Shown here: one piece after another, positions 36,812 through 45,287 of the stretch
Layout: every line of letters starts with the position of its first letter
How positions within the stretch are numbered: position 1 is the first letter of the stretch
Translations under genes and position numbers: made by a program
Notes under the pieces: generated by a model
Told to the model about the DNA's origin: nothing
The model's database searches: none
What the model saw: the letters and a program-made list of their open reading frames with translations, nothing else
Assembly (NCBI GenBank): GCA_052170475.1
Contig: JBQNAL010000001.1
Location: 62,001-126,000, forward strand
Reading direction: 5' to 3'
Source: CAJPQU01 sp052170475
GTDB taxonomy: Bacteria; Bacillota; Negativicutes; Selenomonadales; Selenomonadaceae
Length of the DNA stretch: 64,000 nucleotides

Positions 36812-39268
36812 ATGAAGAAACGACATCTCACGTTGGCGATCCTTGCCGGGTTAATGTCTGCGGGGGGGGGGCAGTCTCTCGTCTACGCAGGACATGACGA
36901 GGATCTGCAGTCTTATACGATCGATACGATCGTGGTCGAGGCGGAGCGGACGGTCAACCAGTTTGGCGATACGGTGACGGAGCAGTCCTACTATCGTACG
37001 GGCGGTGATGTGAAGGTCATCACGCGTGAGGAGATCGAGAAGCGTCACTACACGGATCTCACGGAGGCCATCAAGCGCATCCCCGGCGTGACCTTTCAGA
37101 ACCCGGGATACCGCGGCGGTGAGTACGGCTATCAGTTCTACAACAATGGCGTGATCATCAACGGCGACTCACGCGTCATCATCCTCATCGACGGGCGACG
37201 CGTGGATAACCTCACGAGTGAGCGCATTGGCAACTACAGTACTTCGGGCAGTAAGTCTACGGGGGTTAATCTCGATCAGCTGCTCGGCATTGAGAGCGTC
37301 GATAAGATCGAAGTCATCAAGGGACCGGGGGCATCGGTCTACGGGCCGGATGCGACGGGCGGCGTCATCAACATCATCACAAGAAAGGGCGCAGTTGAGC
37401 GCAAGGGGACGCTCGATCTCTCCACTGGTTCGTGGCACAAGCATAATTATTCGCTGACGCTCTCGGGCAGTATCGAAGACGACCCGACGTGGCATTACTT
37501 CGGAACGGTCACACGTGCGATGAGCGGCGATACGGAGTATACGGACGGCGAGACGGGGACGACGGGCACGCTCGGCGGTTCGCGTTGGAAAGAAGATGCC
37601 GTCAATATCCGCTTCGATAAGGATCTGAGTGATGAACAGAGCATTAAGCTCTGGTATAACCACAAGTCGGGAAAGGACGGCTATCCGATCTCCACGCCGC
37701 GCCTCAAGTATTGGAACCAAGACGATTGGGAGCGCATCATTTTTGGGGCGGCCATCGGTCAGCTTGACGCCAACAACGCACTCAAGGGAGCCATCAACCC
37801 CGATACAAGCGAGTGGGAACCGGAGGACACGTTGACCGGCGCTACGGATAACCCTGGCTATGCCAACCTCTTTGCGCTCGACGGGAAGGTGTACCGCTCG
37901 TTCAGTAAGTTCAAGCATAATGACTGGGAACTCAAGTGGACGTTCGATAAGGACAACGGCATGGAGAGCTTCCTGCGCCTCTACGATCAGAACCATCGCT
38001 ATTCCAATCGCGATAAATTCGCTTGGCGCGATGCGAGCCGTGCCGCGCTCGTGGCGGACTATCGAGCAAAATTCCCGCTGGGGGCAACGAAAGCGCAGCT
38101 CAAGCAGTGGATCAGCGATCATCTCGCGCCTTTCCCCGGTGGCGATCCGGCGAAGGTGGAGGCATGGCTCAATAAGACGGGCGGCATGGCACCGGAGCCG
38201 ACAAGCTGGTTCGAGGAGAGAAACCGCGGCGTCCAAGTCCAGTACGCAAGAGCCATCGGAAAGAACGATGTCATCGCCAGCCTCACCTACGACAAGGCGA
38301 AGACCTATGAAAAGCGGATCATGGCGGACGGCAGTGTGAGAGAGTCCTACACCGCGCGTGATTCCGTCCTCGCTTATGTACAGGATAAGATCCACATCAC
38401 GAACAAATGGGATATCACGCCCGCGCTTCGCTACAGCTACTACGCCGGCTATGACTCCTCGACGGCGGGATCTGCCCTAAAGGGGCGGGGCAATGGGAGT
38501 CTCATCACGCCTACGCTCAATACGGAATATCTCTTGGACGATACCCTCAGCATGTATTTCGGCTGGACGAGGATTTACCGTCCCCTGCGCAGTGGTGACT
38601 ACACCGAGGTAGACGGCGTATTCATGACTCCGCTGGAGGATGAGCGCGGGAATGTGTGGACGCTCGGCGTACGCAAGGATTTCTCCAAGGACACCTCCCT
38701 TGCCGTCCATTATGACTGGACGCGGATGAGCAATGCGATTGCGACGTTGCCGATTTGGGATTCGACCACGGATTCGTTCGAGAGCACAGCCGTCAATGCG
38801 CGTGAGGACAAGAAGTCGTTTAACGTCACGTTCGATCATGCCTTTGACAAGCATTTCAGTATGAGTGCTTCCTACACCCACATGGAGGATAAGTGGATGG
38901 CGAAGCCCGGCTGGATCCTCGACCCGAACTGGGGCTATCAGGGCGGCAGTGATATCAACACGCAGATCAACCACCTTCGCCCGCAGAATCATTACGCGCT
39001 CAATCTCTCCTATGAACAGGGGAAGGTCTATACGGGGATGTTGATGAACTGGTATACGGGTTGCAACCGCACGGCGTTTACCGCCAATCAGTTCTTCATC
39101 ATCGACTGGAATTTCAATTACCGCTTTACCTCCGAGTTGACGGGATACATCACCGTGAACAACTTGACGAATGAGGGGTATCAGACTTCGTACAATGAGT
39201 GGAGCGGCATCGGCAGTGCATCTATGCCTGGCCGCAGCATTATGGTCGGCGCACGCTACACGTTCTGA
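36812..39268 (+). CDS. TonB-dependent outer-membrane receptor
   Basis: An 818-residue receptor with a signal peptide (KKRHLTLAILAGLMSAGGG to about residue 27), a TonB-box-like DTIVVEAERT, a plug domain (about 50-190, including EVIKGPGASVYGPDATGGVI) and a 22-strand-type barrel ending in an aromatic residue (MVGARYTF), the C-terminal signal for barrel insertion. It imports an iron complex, heme or cobalamin using TonB energy; the downstream BtuF/FecCD-type importer fits all three. The ribosome site is aaggagga. It proves that the host has an outer membrane. Confidence 0.9.
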   Translation: MKKRHLTLAILAGLMSAGGGQSLVYAGHDEDLQSYTIDTIVVEAERTVNQFGDTVTEQSYYRTGGDVKVITREEIEKRHYTDLTEAIKRIPGVTFQNPGYRGGEYGYQFYNNGVIINGDSRVIILIDGRRVDNLTSERIGNYSTSGSKSTGVNLDQLLGIESVDKIEVIKGPGASVYGPDATGGVINIITRKGAVERKGTLDLSTGSWHKHNYSLTLSGSIEDDPTWHYFGTVTRAMSGDTEYTDGETGTTGTLGGSRWKEDAVNIRFDKDLSDEQSIKLWYNHKSGKDGYPISTPRLKYWNQDDWERIIFGAAIGQLDANNALKGAINPDTSEWEPEDTLTGATDNPGYANLFALDGKVYRSFSKFKHNDWELKWTFDKDNGMESFLRLYDQNHRYSNRDKFAWRDASRAALVADYRAKFPLGATKAQLKQWISDHLAPFPGGDPAKVEAWLNKTGGMAPEPTSWFEERNRGVQVQYARAIGKNDVIASLTYDKAKTYEKRIMADGSVRESYTARDSVLAYVQDKIHITNKWDITPALRYSYYAGYDSSTAGSALKGRGNGSLITPTLNTEYLLDDTLSMYFGWTRIYRPLRSGDYTEVDGVFMTPLEDERGNVWTLGVRKDFSKDTSLAVHYDWTRMSNAIATLPIWDSTTDSFESTAVNAREDKKSFNVTFDHAFDKHFSMSASYTHMEDKWMAKPGWILDPNWGYQGGSDINTQINHLRPQNHYALNLSYEQGKVYTGMLMNWYTGCNRTAFTANQFFIIDWNFNYRFTSELTGYITVNNLTNEGYQTSYNEWSGIGSASMPGRSIMVGARYTF

Positions 39269-39283
39269 TCGTTCGGAAATGAG

Positions 39284-39323
39284 AGGGCGCAGGGTATTCC
39301 TTTGGGAGATGCCTTGCGTCCCT
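39284..39323 (+). other. Intercistronic hairpin after the receptor gene
   Basis: agggcgcagggtat can pair with atgccttgcgtccct, leaving small bulges, between the receptor and lipoprotein genes. It may stabilise the receptor message or reduce expression of the transporter. Confidence 0.4.
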
Positions 39324-39340
39324 TTCTTTAAGGAGGCAGG

Positions 39341-40357
39341 ATGAAAGTTTCTTATTTATGGTTCTTCGTCTTCGTGTTCTTAGTCACGGCGTGCAGTCCG
39401 GTGGTGAAAGTAGAGGAGGAAGGGGAGCGTCTTGCGCCTGCAGAGCAGGAAGCTACGGCGTATGCACCCGTTACGATTGAGAATATCAATGAGAAGGGCG
39501 AGCCATCTTCGCAGATCTACGAACGGGCGCCGCAGCGCGTGGTCGCCGTTTGGCAGAACTCGATTGAGACGCTGATCGCGCTTGGCGTGGGCGATCGCAT
39601 CGTGGCGGGCATGGGGATACCGGACGCGAAGTACCTTCGCCCGGAGTACCGTGCAGCCTACGAGGCGATCCCGTACAGGAGCCTTGAACATCTCGACGTG
39701 GAGACGATCCTCATGATGCAGCCCGATCTCATCGTCGGCTGGGCATCCACTTTTTCGCCAAAGGTGTTGCGGGATACGGCGTTTTGGACGGGGCGCGGCG
39801 TACACACCTATATCGCGCCGTCCTCGGCACGCCAAACAAAGACCAAGACGATCGCGCAGGAGTGTGAGGACATCCGAAATTTCGGGCGCATCTTCGGGCG
39901 GGAGGCGCGCGCCGAGGCGCTCGTGGACGAGATGACGCGCGAAATCGCCTTCGTCGCCGGCAAGACCGCCGATTTGGAGAAACGGCCGCGCGCCCTCGTC
40001 ATTGAGTTCTTGGGCAAGGAGATTCGTTCCTATGGGAAGGATACGCTCGCGGGCGATATGATTCGTGCGCTCGGAGCGGATCATCTGGCGGCAGACGGGA
40101 TGAGTCTCAGCTTGGAGGCCTTGATCGATCTGAACCCTGACGCGCTCTTTCTCATCGTCATTGAGGACGACTATGGCCGCGAGGACGAGATCCTCGCTCG
40201 TCTCTACGAGAATCCGGCGCTGCGCACTCTCTCTTGCGTAGAGGAGCGCCGCATCTACACCGTGCCGCTCTACGCCGTTTACAGTGCGGGCATTCGCGCC
40301 TACGACGGCATCACGATCTTTGCCCATGGGCTGTATCCAAAGATTTATGGAGGATAA
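39341..40357 (+). CDS. Iron-complex ABC transporter substrate-binding lipoprotein
   Basis: A 338-residue lipoprotein. The signal ends in LVTACS, a lipobox with Cys 18. The mature protein has the two-lobe class III binding fold (RVVAVWQNSIETLIALGVGD in lobe 1, GKEIRSYGKDTLAGDMIRAL in lobe 2) of siderophore, heme or B12 carriers. It is followed at three bases by the permease gene and shares the receptor's promoter. Confidence 0.85.
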   Translation: MKVSYLWFFVFVFLVTACSPVVKVEEEGERLAPAEQEATAYAPVTIENINEKGEPSSQIYERAPQRVVAVWQNSIETLIALGVGDRIVAGMGIPDAKYLRPEYRAAYEAIPYRSLEHLDVETILMMQPDLIVGWASTFSPKVLRDTAFWTGRGVHTYIAPSSARQTKTKTIAQECEDIRNFGRIFGREARAEALVDEMTREIAFVAGKTADLEKRPRALVIEFLGKEIRSYGKDTLAGDMIRALGADHLAADGMSLSLEALIDLNPDALFLIVIEDDYGREDEILARLYENPALRTLSCVEERRIYTVPLYAVYSAGIRAYDGITIFAHGLYPKIYGG

Positions 40358-40360
40358 TCT

Positions 40361-41416
40361 ATGCAAACCTTTTTTTCCCGTGTGGGGCTGGCGTTTCTCT
40401 GCGTTCTGCTCACGGCACTTCTCATCGCTGCGCTTTTCTGGGCTCTCTCGATCGGGACGGTCGCCCTGCCGACGGGGGTGATCGCCGATGCGATCTTTGA
40501 TCAACTGAGGAGCGGCACGCCCATCGACGCGGTGGGCAAGGGGGCTGTCCATGACATCGTTTGGCTCTTGCGCCTGCCGCGGCTTCTGCTCGCTGCCATC
40601 ATCGGTGCGGGTCTTTCCACTTGCGGCGTCATCATGCAGGCGATCGTGAAGAATCCGCTCGCCGATCCGTACATTCTCGGCATCTCGGCGGGTGCCTCCC
40701 TCGGCGCGACCTCTGCCGTTCTTCTCGGGATAGGTGCGGCGCTCGGGGAGAACGCCGTAGGCATCGCTGCCTTTCTCGGTGCTTTTGCCGTTTCCATCGG
40801 CGTTCTCTTCATCGCGAACATCGGCGGGCGTGCGAACGCGATGAAGCTCTTGCTCGGCGGGATGGCGCTCAGTGCCGTGTGCAGCGCGTTTTCAAGCTTT
40901 ATCGTCTATTTTGCCAACGACAAAGAGGGCATACAGACCATCACTTACTGGATGATGGGCAGTCTCGCGGGCGCGAAGTGGGAGTACATGGCGATCATCG
41001 GCGGCATTGTCGTCCTCGCTGTCCTCTTTTTCTGGTCGCAGAGCCGTATCTTAAACCTTATGCTGCTCGGCGATGCGTCTGCCATCACGCTCGGTACGGA
41101 TCTTCACCCCTATCGGCAGGGCTATCTCATCATCAGTTCGCTTGTCGTTGGTTTCGCTGTCTTTGCGGCGGGCATGATCGGCTTCGTCGGACTTGTCGTC
41201 CCCCATGTCGTCAGAATGCTCGTCGGTACCGATCACAAGCGTCTTGTCCCGGTGAGCGCTCTGGTGGGGGCAATCTTTCTTGTCGTTGCCGACGGGCTGT
41301 GTCGCGTCCTCATTCCGCACACGGAACTGCCGATCGGCATTCTCATCGCGCTCGTGGGCGCACCTGCATTTATCTACCTCATGGTGAAGCGTACCTATGG
41401 ATTCGGAGGGCAGTGA
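40361..41416 (+). CDS. FecCD-type ABC transporter permease
   Basis: A 351-residue inner-membrane protein with about ten hydrophobic helices and the family phrases LRLPRLLLAAIIGAGLSTCG and GFVGLVVPHVVRMLVGTDHK, the latter being the coupling region that docks the ATPase. Two copies would form the channel for the iron or cobalamin complex. It lies between binding protein and ATPase genes in one operon. Confidence 0.9.
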   Translation: MQTFFSRVGLAFLCVLLTALLIAALFWALSIGTVALPTGVIADAIFDQLRSGTPIDAVGKGAVHDIVWLLRLPRLLLAAIIGAGLSTCGVIMQAIVKNPLADPYILGISAGASLGATSAVLLGIGAALGENAVGIAAFLGAFAVSIGVLFIANIGGRANAMKLLLGGMALSAVCSAFSSFIVYFANDKEGIQTITYWMMGSLAGAKWEYMAIIGGIVVLAVLFFWSQSRILNLMLLGDASAITLGTDLHPYRQGYLIISSLVVGFAVFAAGMIGFVGLVVPHVVRMLVGTDHKRLVPVSALVGAIFLVVADGLCRVLIPHTELPIGILIALVGAPAFIYLMVKRTYGFGGQ

Positions 41417-41417
41417 T

Positions 41418-42191
41418 ATGGAGATCCTGGCGGAAGCGGTAAAACTCTTCATTGGCGACAAGGAGATCCTCAAGGGTTTGGACTTTCATCTGAAACCCAA
41501 GGAGTTTCTTGGCATCATCGGACCGAACGGCAGCGGCAAGAGTACGTTCCTAAAATGCCTCTACCGGGTGCAGAAGCCGACAGCGGGGAAGATCACGCTG
41601 AACGGGCGGGCGCTCGACGAGCTGTCCTATCGGGAGTCCGCGCTGCAGCTCTCGGTGGTGGCGCAACACAATTTCTACAGCTTTGACTTCAGCGTGATGG
41701 AGGTTGTACTGATGGGGCGTTCTCCGCACAAACGCCTCCTTGACCGCGATAACGCGGCCGATTATGAGATCGCGCGCCGCGCGCTCTCCACGGTGGGCAT
41801 GGAGACGTTTGCCGATCGCAGTTTCTCAAGCCTGTCGGGCGGGGAGCAGCAGCGTGTCATTCTTGCGCGGGCGCTGACGCAGGAGGCGGAGTGTATGATC
41901 CTTGACGAGCCGACCAATCATTTGGACATCAAGTATCAGCTGCAGATCATGGACATCGTAAAGGGTCTTGATCTCACCGTCGTTTCCGCGATCCATGACC
42001 TCAACATCGCTGCGACCTACTGTGACCGTCTCATCGCGATACAGAAGGGGCGCGTCGTAGGGCTTGGCGCCCCGCGGGACCTTCTCACGGAGGCGTTCAT
42101 TTACGATCTCTACGAAGTGCGCGCCAAGGTGGCGACGGGGGAGGACGGACGCATCTACATTCGCTATTTGCCGCAGTACGAGAGGAAGTAG
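41418..42191 (+). CDS. Iron-complex ABC transporter ATPase
   Basis: A 257-residue ATP-binding subunit: Walker A GPNGSGKST (about residue 37), Q-loop VVAQHNFYS, signature LSGGEQQRV, Walker B CMILDEPTNHLD and switch His in AIHDLN. It drives import through the FecCD permease. The ATG at 41418 follows the permease stop by one base with a ggaggg ribosome site, so the three transporter genes are coupled. Confidence 0.92.
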   Translation: MEILAEAVKLFIGDKEILKGLDFHLKPKEFLGIIGPNGSGKSTFLKCLYRVQKPTAGKITLNGRALDELSYRESALQLSVVAQHNFYSFDFSVMEVVLMGRSPHKRLLDRDNAADYEIARRALSTVGMETFADRSFSSLSGGEQQRVILARALTQEAECMILDEPTNHLDIKYQLQIMDIVKGLDLTVVSAIHDLNIAATYCDRLIAIQKGRVVGLGAPRDLLTEAFIYDLYEVRAKVATGEDGRIYIRYLPQYERK

Positions 42192-42194
42192 GAC

Positions 42195-42229
42195 AAAGAA
42201 AAAAGCCCCCTTCGGGGGCTTTTTTCTTT
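42195..42229. terminator. Bidirectional terminator after the uptake operon
   Basis: Sixteen-base stem aaagaaaaaagccccc with gggggcttttttcttt around ttc. It serves the ABC operon and possibly the minus-strand chimera. Confidence 0.93.
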
Positions 42230-42281
42230 GTCACGCCACTTGGCGCTTCCTTTTTTCGGCAAGTGATTGTTTCATCGTGCG

Positions 42282-42465
42282 TCATTTCAAAACGCCGATT
42301 TCCTTGTAGTATTTTTCCGCACCGACGTGGAGGGGGAGGTTGGCGATGTCTTTTACGGCGTCGGCGGGTTTTAGTCCCTTCAGGTTCTTTTGGGATTGTC
42401 CCAATTCGTCGATGTGTTCCCAGAATGTTTTGGTGAGCTGGTACACCGTGTCTTCCAGAAGACGC
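42282..42465. repeat. Direct repeat of the TAXI gene 3' end
   Basis: Matches 44224-44400, the last 57 codons of the TAXI binding-protein gene, in the same orientation with about 90 per cent identity. The two copies flank the DMT exporter gene. Confidence 0.8.
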
Positions 42466-42863
42466 ATCGCCGCTTCGTTGTGAATGTTCATCATCACCGA
42501 GGCGTGGAGGGGAAGGGAAATCCCCAATTCCTCGACTAAAGAAATGACGGCAAAGTCCTGCACCAAGATGGCGTCGGGGCGGATCTCGTCAAGATAGAGG
42601 AGATACTCTCGCAGGGGGGGCAGCTCCTCTTCGCTGATGAGGTTATTGATGGTGATGTAGAGGCGCACTTCGTGGGCGTGGGCATACGATACGGCACGTG
42701 CCAGCGCCTCATTGTCGAAATTCATCTCCTGTCGGTGAAGGCGCATGTTGAAGGCCTTGCCTCCTAAATACACCGCGTCCGCGCCGGCCTCCACCGCCGC
42801 CTCCAAGGCGTCCCAATTCCCGGCGGGAGCCAAAAGTTCCACCGCATTTTCTTCCCATGTCAT
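42282..42863 (-). pseudogene. Chimeric ORF: U32 N-terminus joined to TAXI C-terminus
   Basis: A 193-residue frame. Residues 1-135 match the start of the U32 protein at 36385 (ELLAPAGNWDALEAAVEAGA onward) up to NEAAMRLL. The last 57 residues (EDTVYQLTKTFWEHIDELGQ onward) match the C-terminus of the TAXI binding protein at 44224. The join at 42463-42466 is in frame. Neither half keeps its active region: the U32 cysteines and the TAXI ligand pocket are missing. It still has a gagcggctg-type ribosome site on its strand and an intact frame. It is most likely a recombination scar rather than a working gene. Confidence 0.8.
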
Positions 42864-42925
42864 TACGCAGCCGCTCCTTTTATTTTTCGTGAACACCTTC
42901 ATTATAGCAAGTTTATCCCGCTTCG
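42466..42925. repeat. Long direct repeat, copy B (U32 gene start)
   Basis: Second copy of 35974-36445, forming the 5' half of the chimeric ORF and its upstream region. Confidence 0.85.
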
Positions 42926-43026
42926 TAAATTGACGGCGGCTTTCTGTGGTGCGCCCAGAGGCTTTCGCTTTTGTGCGCGGCGCGATAAACGGCTTTTCTT
43001 CACGCAAAAAAGCAGCGATACAAGGA

Positions 43027-43055
43027 TTGACTTATCCCCCGTATGGGGTTATGAT
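43027..43055 (+). promoter_or_regulatory. Promoter with spacer inverted repeat for the DMT exporter
   Basis: ttgact (43027-43032), 17 bases, tatgat (43050-43055). The spacer holds cccc-gtat-gggg (43037-43048), a likely regulator site. A further perfect palindrome, acccccgggggt (43069-43080), lies at the expected translation start. Confidence 0.7.
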
Positions 43056-43078
43056 GGGACAGAAAATAACCCCCGGGG

Positions 43079-44116
43079 GTGGATGTATTGTATCAGACAA
43101 ATATTGCGTATGAACCGATGGCGCGGCTCAAAATGGCGCTCTTGGCGGCCAAGCGGGACGAGTCGGGGCTCATGAAGGGGAGCCTTGCCGCCATTGGCGC
43201 GTCCTTAGCTTTCACCTTCATGGACGTATTCGTCAAGGCGTTGCCGGACATTGCTTCGAGCGAATTGACCTTCTTTCGTGGGATCGTGGGGCTGTTTTTC
43301 ATTCCCCTCCTCTGTCGGGAGAGCCATGAACGATTTTTCACCGGGGAGCATTGGCAGCTCCTTTCCCTGCGCGGCTTTTTTGGGAGCTGTGGGCTATTTT
43401 TCTTCTTCCTCTCCATTCGCGGGCTGACCTTGGGGGATTCTCAGATCTTGGCGCAGCTCTCCGCCTTTTTTATGTGTATTCTCTCCCCCTTCTTCCTGTC
43501 GGAGCGTCTGCCCGGTCAGGCGATCCCCGGGCTTCTCTTCATCACCATAGGGACGTTGATCGTGGTGCAGATATGGAATTTCAGCTCCTTTAATATTTAT
43601 GCGCTCTACGGCATCGCCGGAGGCTTTTGCTCGGCGGCGGCCTACATCGTCATCAGCCGATTGGCGGAAAAGGGCATGAAGCGGGGTACGGAGATCGTCT
43701 TTTACTTCCAGATCTTCAGCATCCTCATCGGCGCGGCTCTGATGGAAGGATTCGTCTGGCCCCAAGGGATACAGTGGCTTTGGATCTTAGGCATGGGGTT
43801 GTGCGCTTTGGCCGCCCAAATGCTCATGACGTGGGCGTTCCAGCACATCAATTCCATTCTCGTCTCCTTCCTCATGTATACCGAGATCCTGTTCCACGTC
43901 TGGTTCGGCTGGCTTATCTGGGATGAAGTGCTGACCATGGCCTCCTGCTTCGGCGGAGCCTGTATCATCGCCGGTTCCATTCAGCTCATGGTCTGCCAGC
44001 CGAAGACAAAAGACCACGTCAGCACCCATCGGCTGCGCAATACGAACCCCGTGGAGGGGGATACAGCGGCGGACGCGCCTCTCGTCCTCTCCTCGCACGC
44101 CGGATCAAAAGCCTGA
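43079..44116 (+). CDS. DMT-superfamily transporter (EamA type)
   Basis: A 345-residue membrane protein with ten hydrophobic helices arranged as two EamA repeats (KGSLAAIGASLAFTFMDVFV begins repeat 1; a second repeat starts near YALYGIAGGFCSAAAYIVIS). Relatives export amino acids, nucleosides or other small metabolites; the substrate here is unknown. Both ends lie in the cytoplasm and the tail after residue 305 is hydrophilic. The listed GTG start leaves a 17-base leader from the promoter; ATG codons at 43118 and 43172 are alternatives. Confidence 0.8.
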   Translation: MDVLYQTNIAYEPMARLKMALLAAKRDESGLMKGSLAAIGASLAFTFMDVFVKALPDIASSELTFFRGIVGLFFIPLLCRESHERFFTGEHWQLLSLRGFFGSCGLFFFFLSIRGLTLGDSQILAQLSAFFMCILSPFFLSERLPGQAIPGLLFITIGTLIVVQIWNFSSFNIYALYGIAGGFCSAAAYIVISRLAEKGMKRGTEIVFYFQIFSILIGAALMEGFVWPQGIQWLWILGMGLCALAAQMLMTWAFQHINSILVSFLMYTEILFHVWFGWLIWDEVLTMASCFGGACIIAGSIQLMVCQPKTKDHVSTHRLRNTNPVEGDTAADAPLVLSSHAGSKA

Positions 44117-44176
44117 TGATTTTCCACTGTGTTGGCTGCGCTGCCCACTCGTTCTGACGGACAATTTCAGATAGAA

Positions 44177-44212
44177 AAAGGCTCTGACCATCGTGTGACG
44201 GTCAGAGCCTTT
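44177..44212. terminator. Convergent terminator between exporter and TAXI genes
   Basis: Thirteen-base stem aaaggctctgacc/ggtcagagccttt, loop of ten. A- and T-runs suit both directions. Confidence 0.88.
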
Positions 44213-44223
44213 CGATTTGCGTC

Positions 44224-45237
44224 TTATTTCAGTGCGCCGATTTCCTTGTAGTATTTTTCCGCGCCGGGGTGGAGGGGGAGGTTGGCGATGTCTTTCACGG
44301 CGTCGGTGGGTTTTAACCCTTTGAGGTTCTTTTGGGACTGTCCCAATTCGTCGATGTGCTCCCAGAAGGTCTTGGTGAGCTGGTAGACCGTGTCTTCCGG
44401 CATATCGGCTCGGGTGAACATGACCATTTTGATGGCCGAGGTCTTGACATCGGTTTCTTGGTTCGGATAGGTGCCTTTGGGGATGGTGTAGGCGGCGTAC
44501 CAAGGGTATTTTTCCTTCAGCACCTTCAGCAGATTGTCGTCAATGGAGAGGAGACGGCAGCCGGAGGTGAGCGCCTGCGATACGGCGGAAGCCGGAGCGC
44601 CGGACATGATCCACGCGCCGTCGATGCTGCCATTTTGGAGCATGTCGGCGGCGTCCGTGAAGGTGATGTACTCGCATTTCATGTCGTCGGGGAATTTCAG
44701 CCCGGCGGCGGTGAAATGGGTGCTGCACTCGTTATAGACGCTGGATCCGGCGGAGGCCACGGCGAAATGCTTGCCCTTGACTTCGCCGAGGGACTGGATG
44801 CCGGAGGAGTTCGTCACGACGACTTGATTGGGGTTCATGTAAAGGCCGCCGATGGCTTTGAAGTCCTTGAAGGGATGATCCTGAAAGCTGTCGGTGCCGT
44901 TCAGCGCTTGAAAACAGTTGCTGCTGATGGCGATGGAGACCTGCGCTTCGCCGTCGGCGACCATGCCGAGGTTGGCGATTCCCCCCGCCGAGGCTTGGCT
45001 GGCGGCGTTCACGCCGGGGACGTGCTGGTTCCAGAGATTCGTGATGGCGGCGCCCACGGCGTAGAGGGCGCCGGAGGCGGAGGCGGTCGGGAAGTTGATC
45101 TTCACCGTTTGCCCGGCGGCAGGTTTTGCCGGCGCCGACGCTTCCTTCTTTTCGCTGCCGCAGCCCGTAAGCGTGCCGGCGATGAAAAGCGCTGCGAGGG
45201 AGAGGGATAAGGTGCGTTTTAGGGATGAGAATTGCAT
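44224..45237 (-). CDS. TAXI-family TRAP transporter substrate-binding lipoprotein
   Basis: A 337-residue periplasmic lipoprotein. The signal peptide ends in AGTLTGCGS (lipobox with Cys 26). The mature protein has the TAXI pattern (INFPTASASGALYAVGAAIT, later VASAGSSVYNECSTHFTAAG) seen in binding proteins for glutamate, glutamine or dicarboxylates. The aaaggaggaa ribosome site is ideal. It lies just downstream of its fused TRAP permease on the same strand. Its last 57 codons also occur at 42282. Confidence 0.87.
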   Translation of the reverse strand: MQFSSLKRTLSLSLAALFIAGTLTGCGSEKKEASAPAKPAAGQTVKINFPTASASGALYAVGAAITNLWNQHVPGVNAASQASAGGIANLGMVADGEAQVSIAISSNCFQALNGTDSFQDHPFKDFKAIGGLYMNPNQVVVTNSSGIQSLGEVKGKHFAVASAGSSVYNECSTHFTAAGLKFPDDMKCEYITFTDAADMLQNGSIDGAWIMSGAPASAVSQALTSGCRLLSIDDNLLKVLKEKYPWYAAYTIPKGTYPNQETDVKTSAIKMVMFTRADMPEDTVYQLTKTFWEHIDELGQSQKNLKGLKPTDAVKDIANLPLHPGAEKYYKEIGALK

Positions 45238-45287
45238 GAAGATTCCTCCTTTTATGATAAAAATTTATGGGGAAGGAAGCACAGAGG

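Noticed and set aside
35974..42925. Composite transposon around the uptake operon
   Set aside because: The flanking repeats are pieces of a U32 gene, without transposase genes or terminal inverted repeats.
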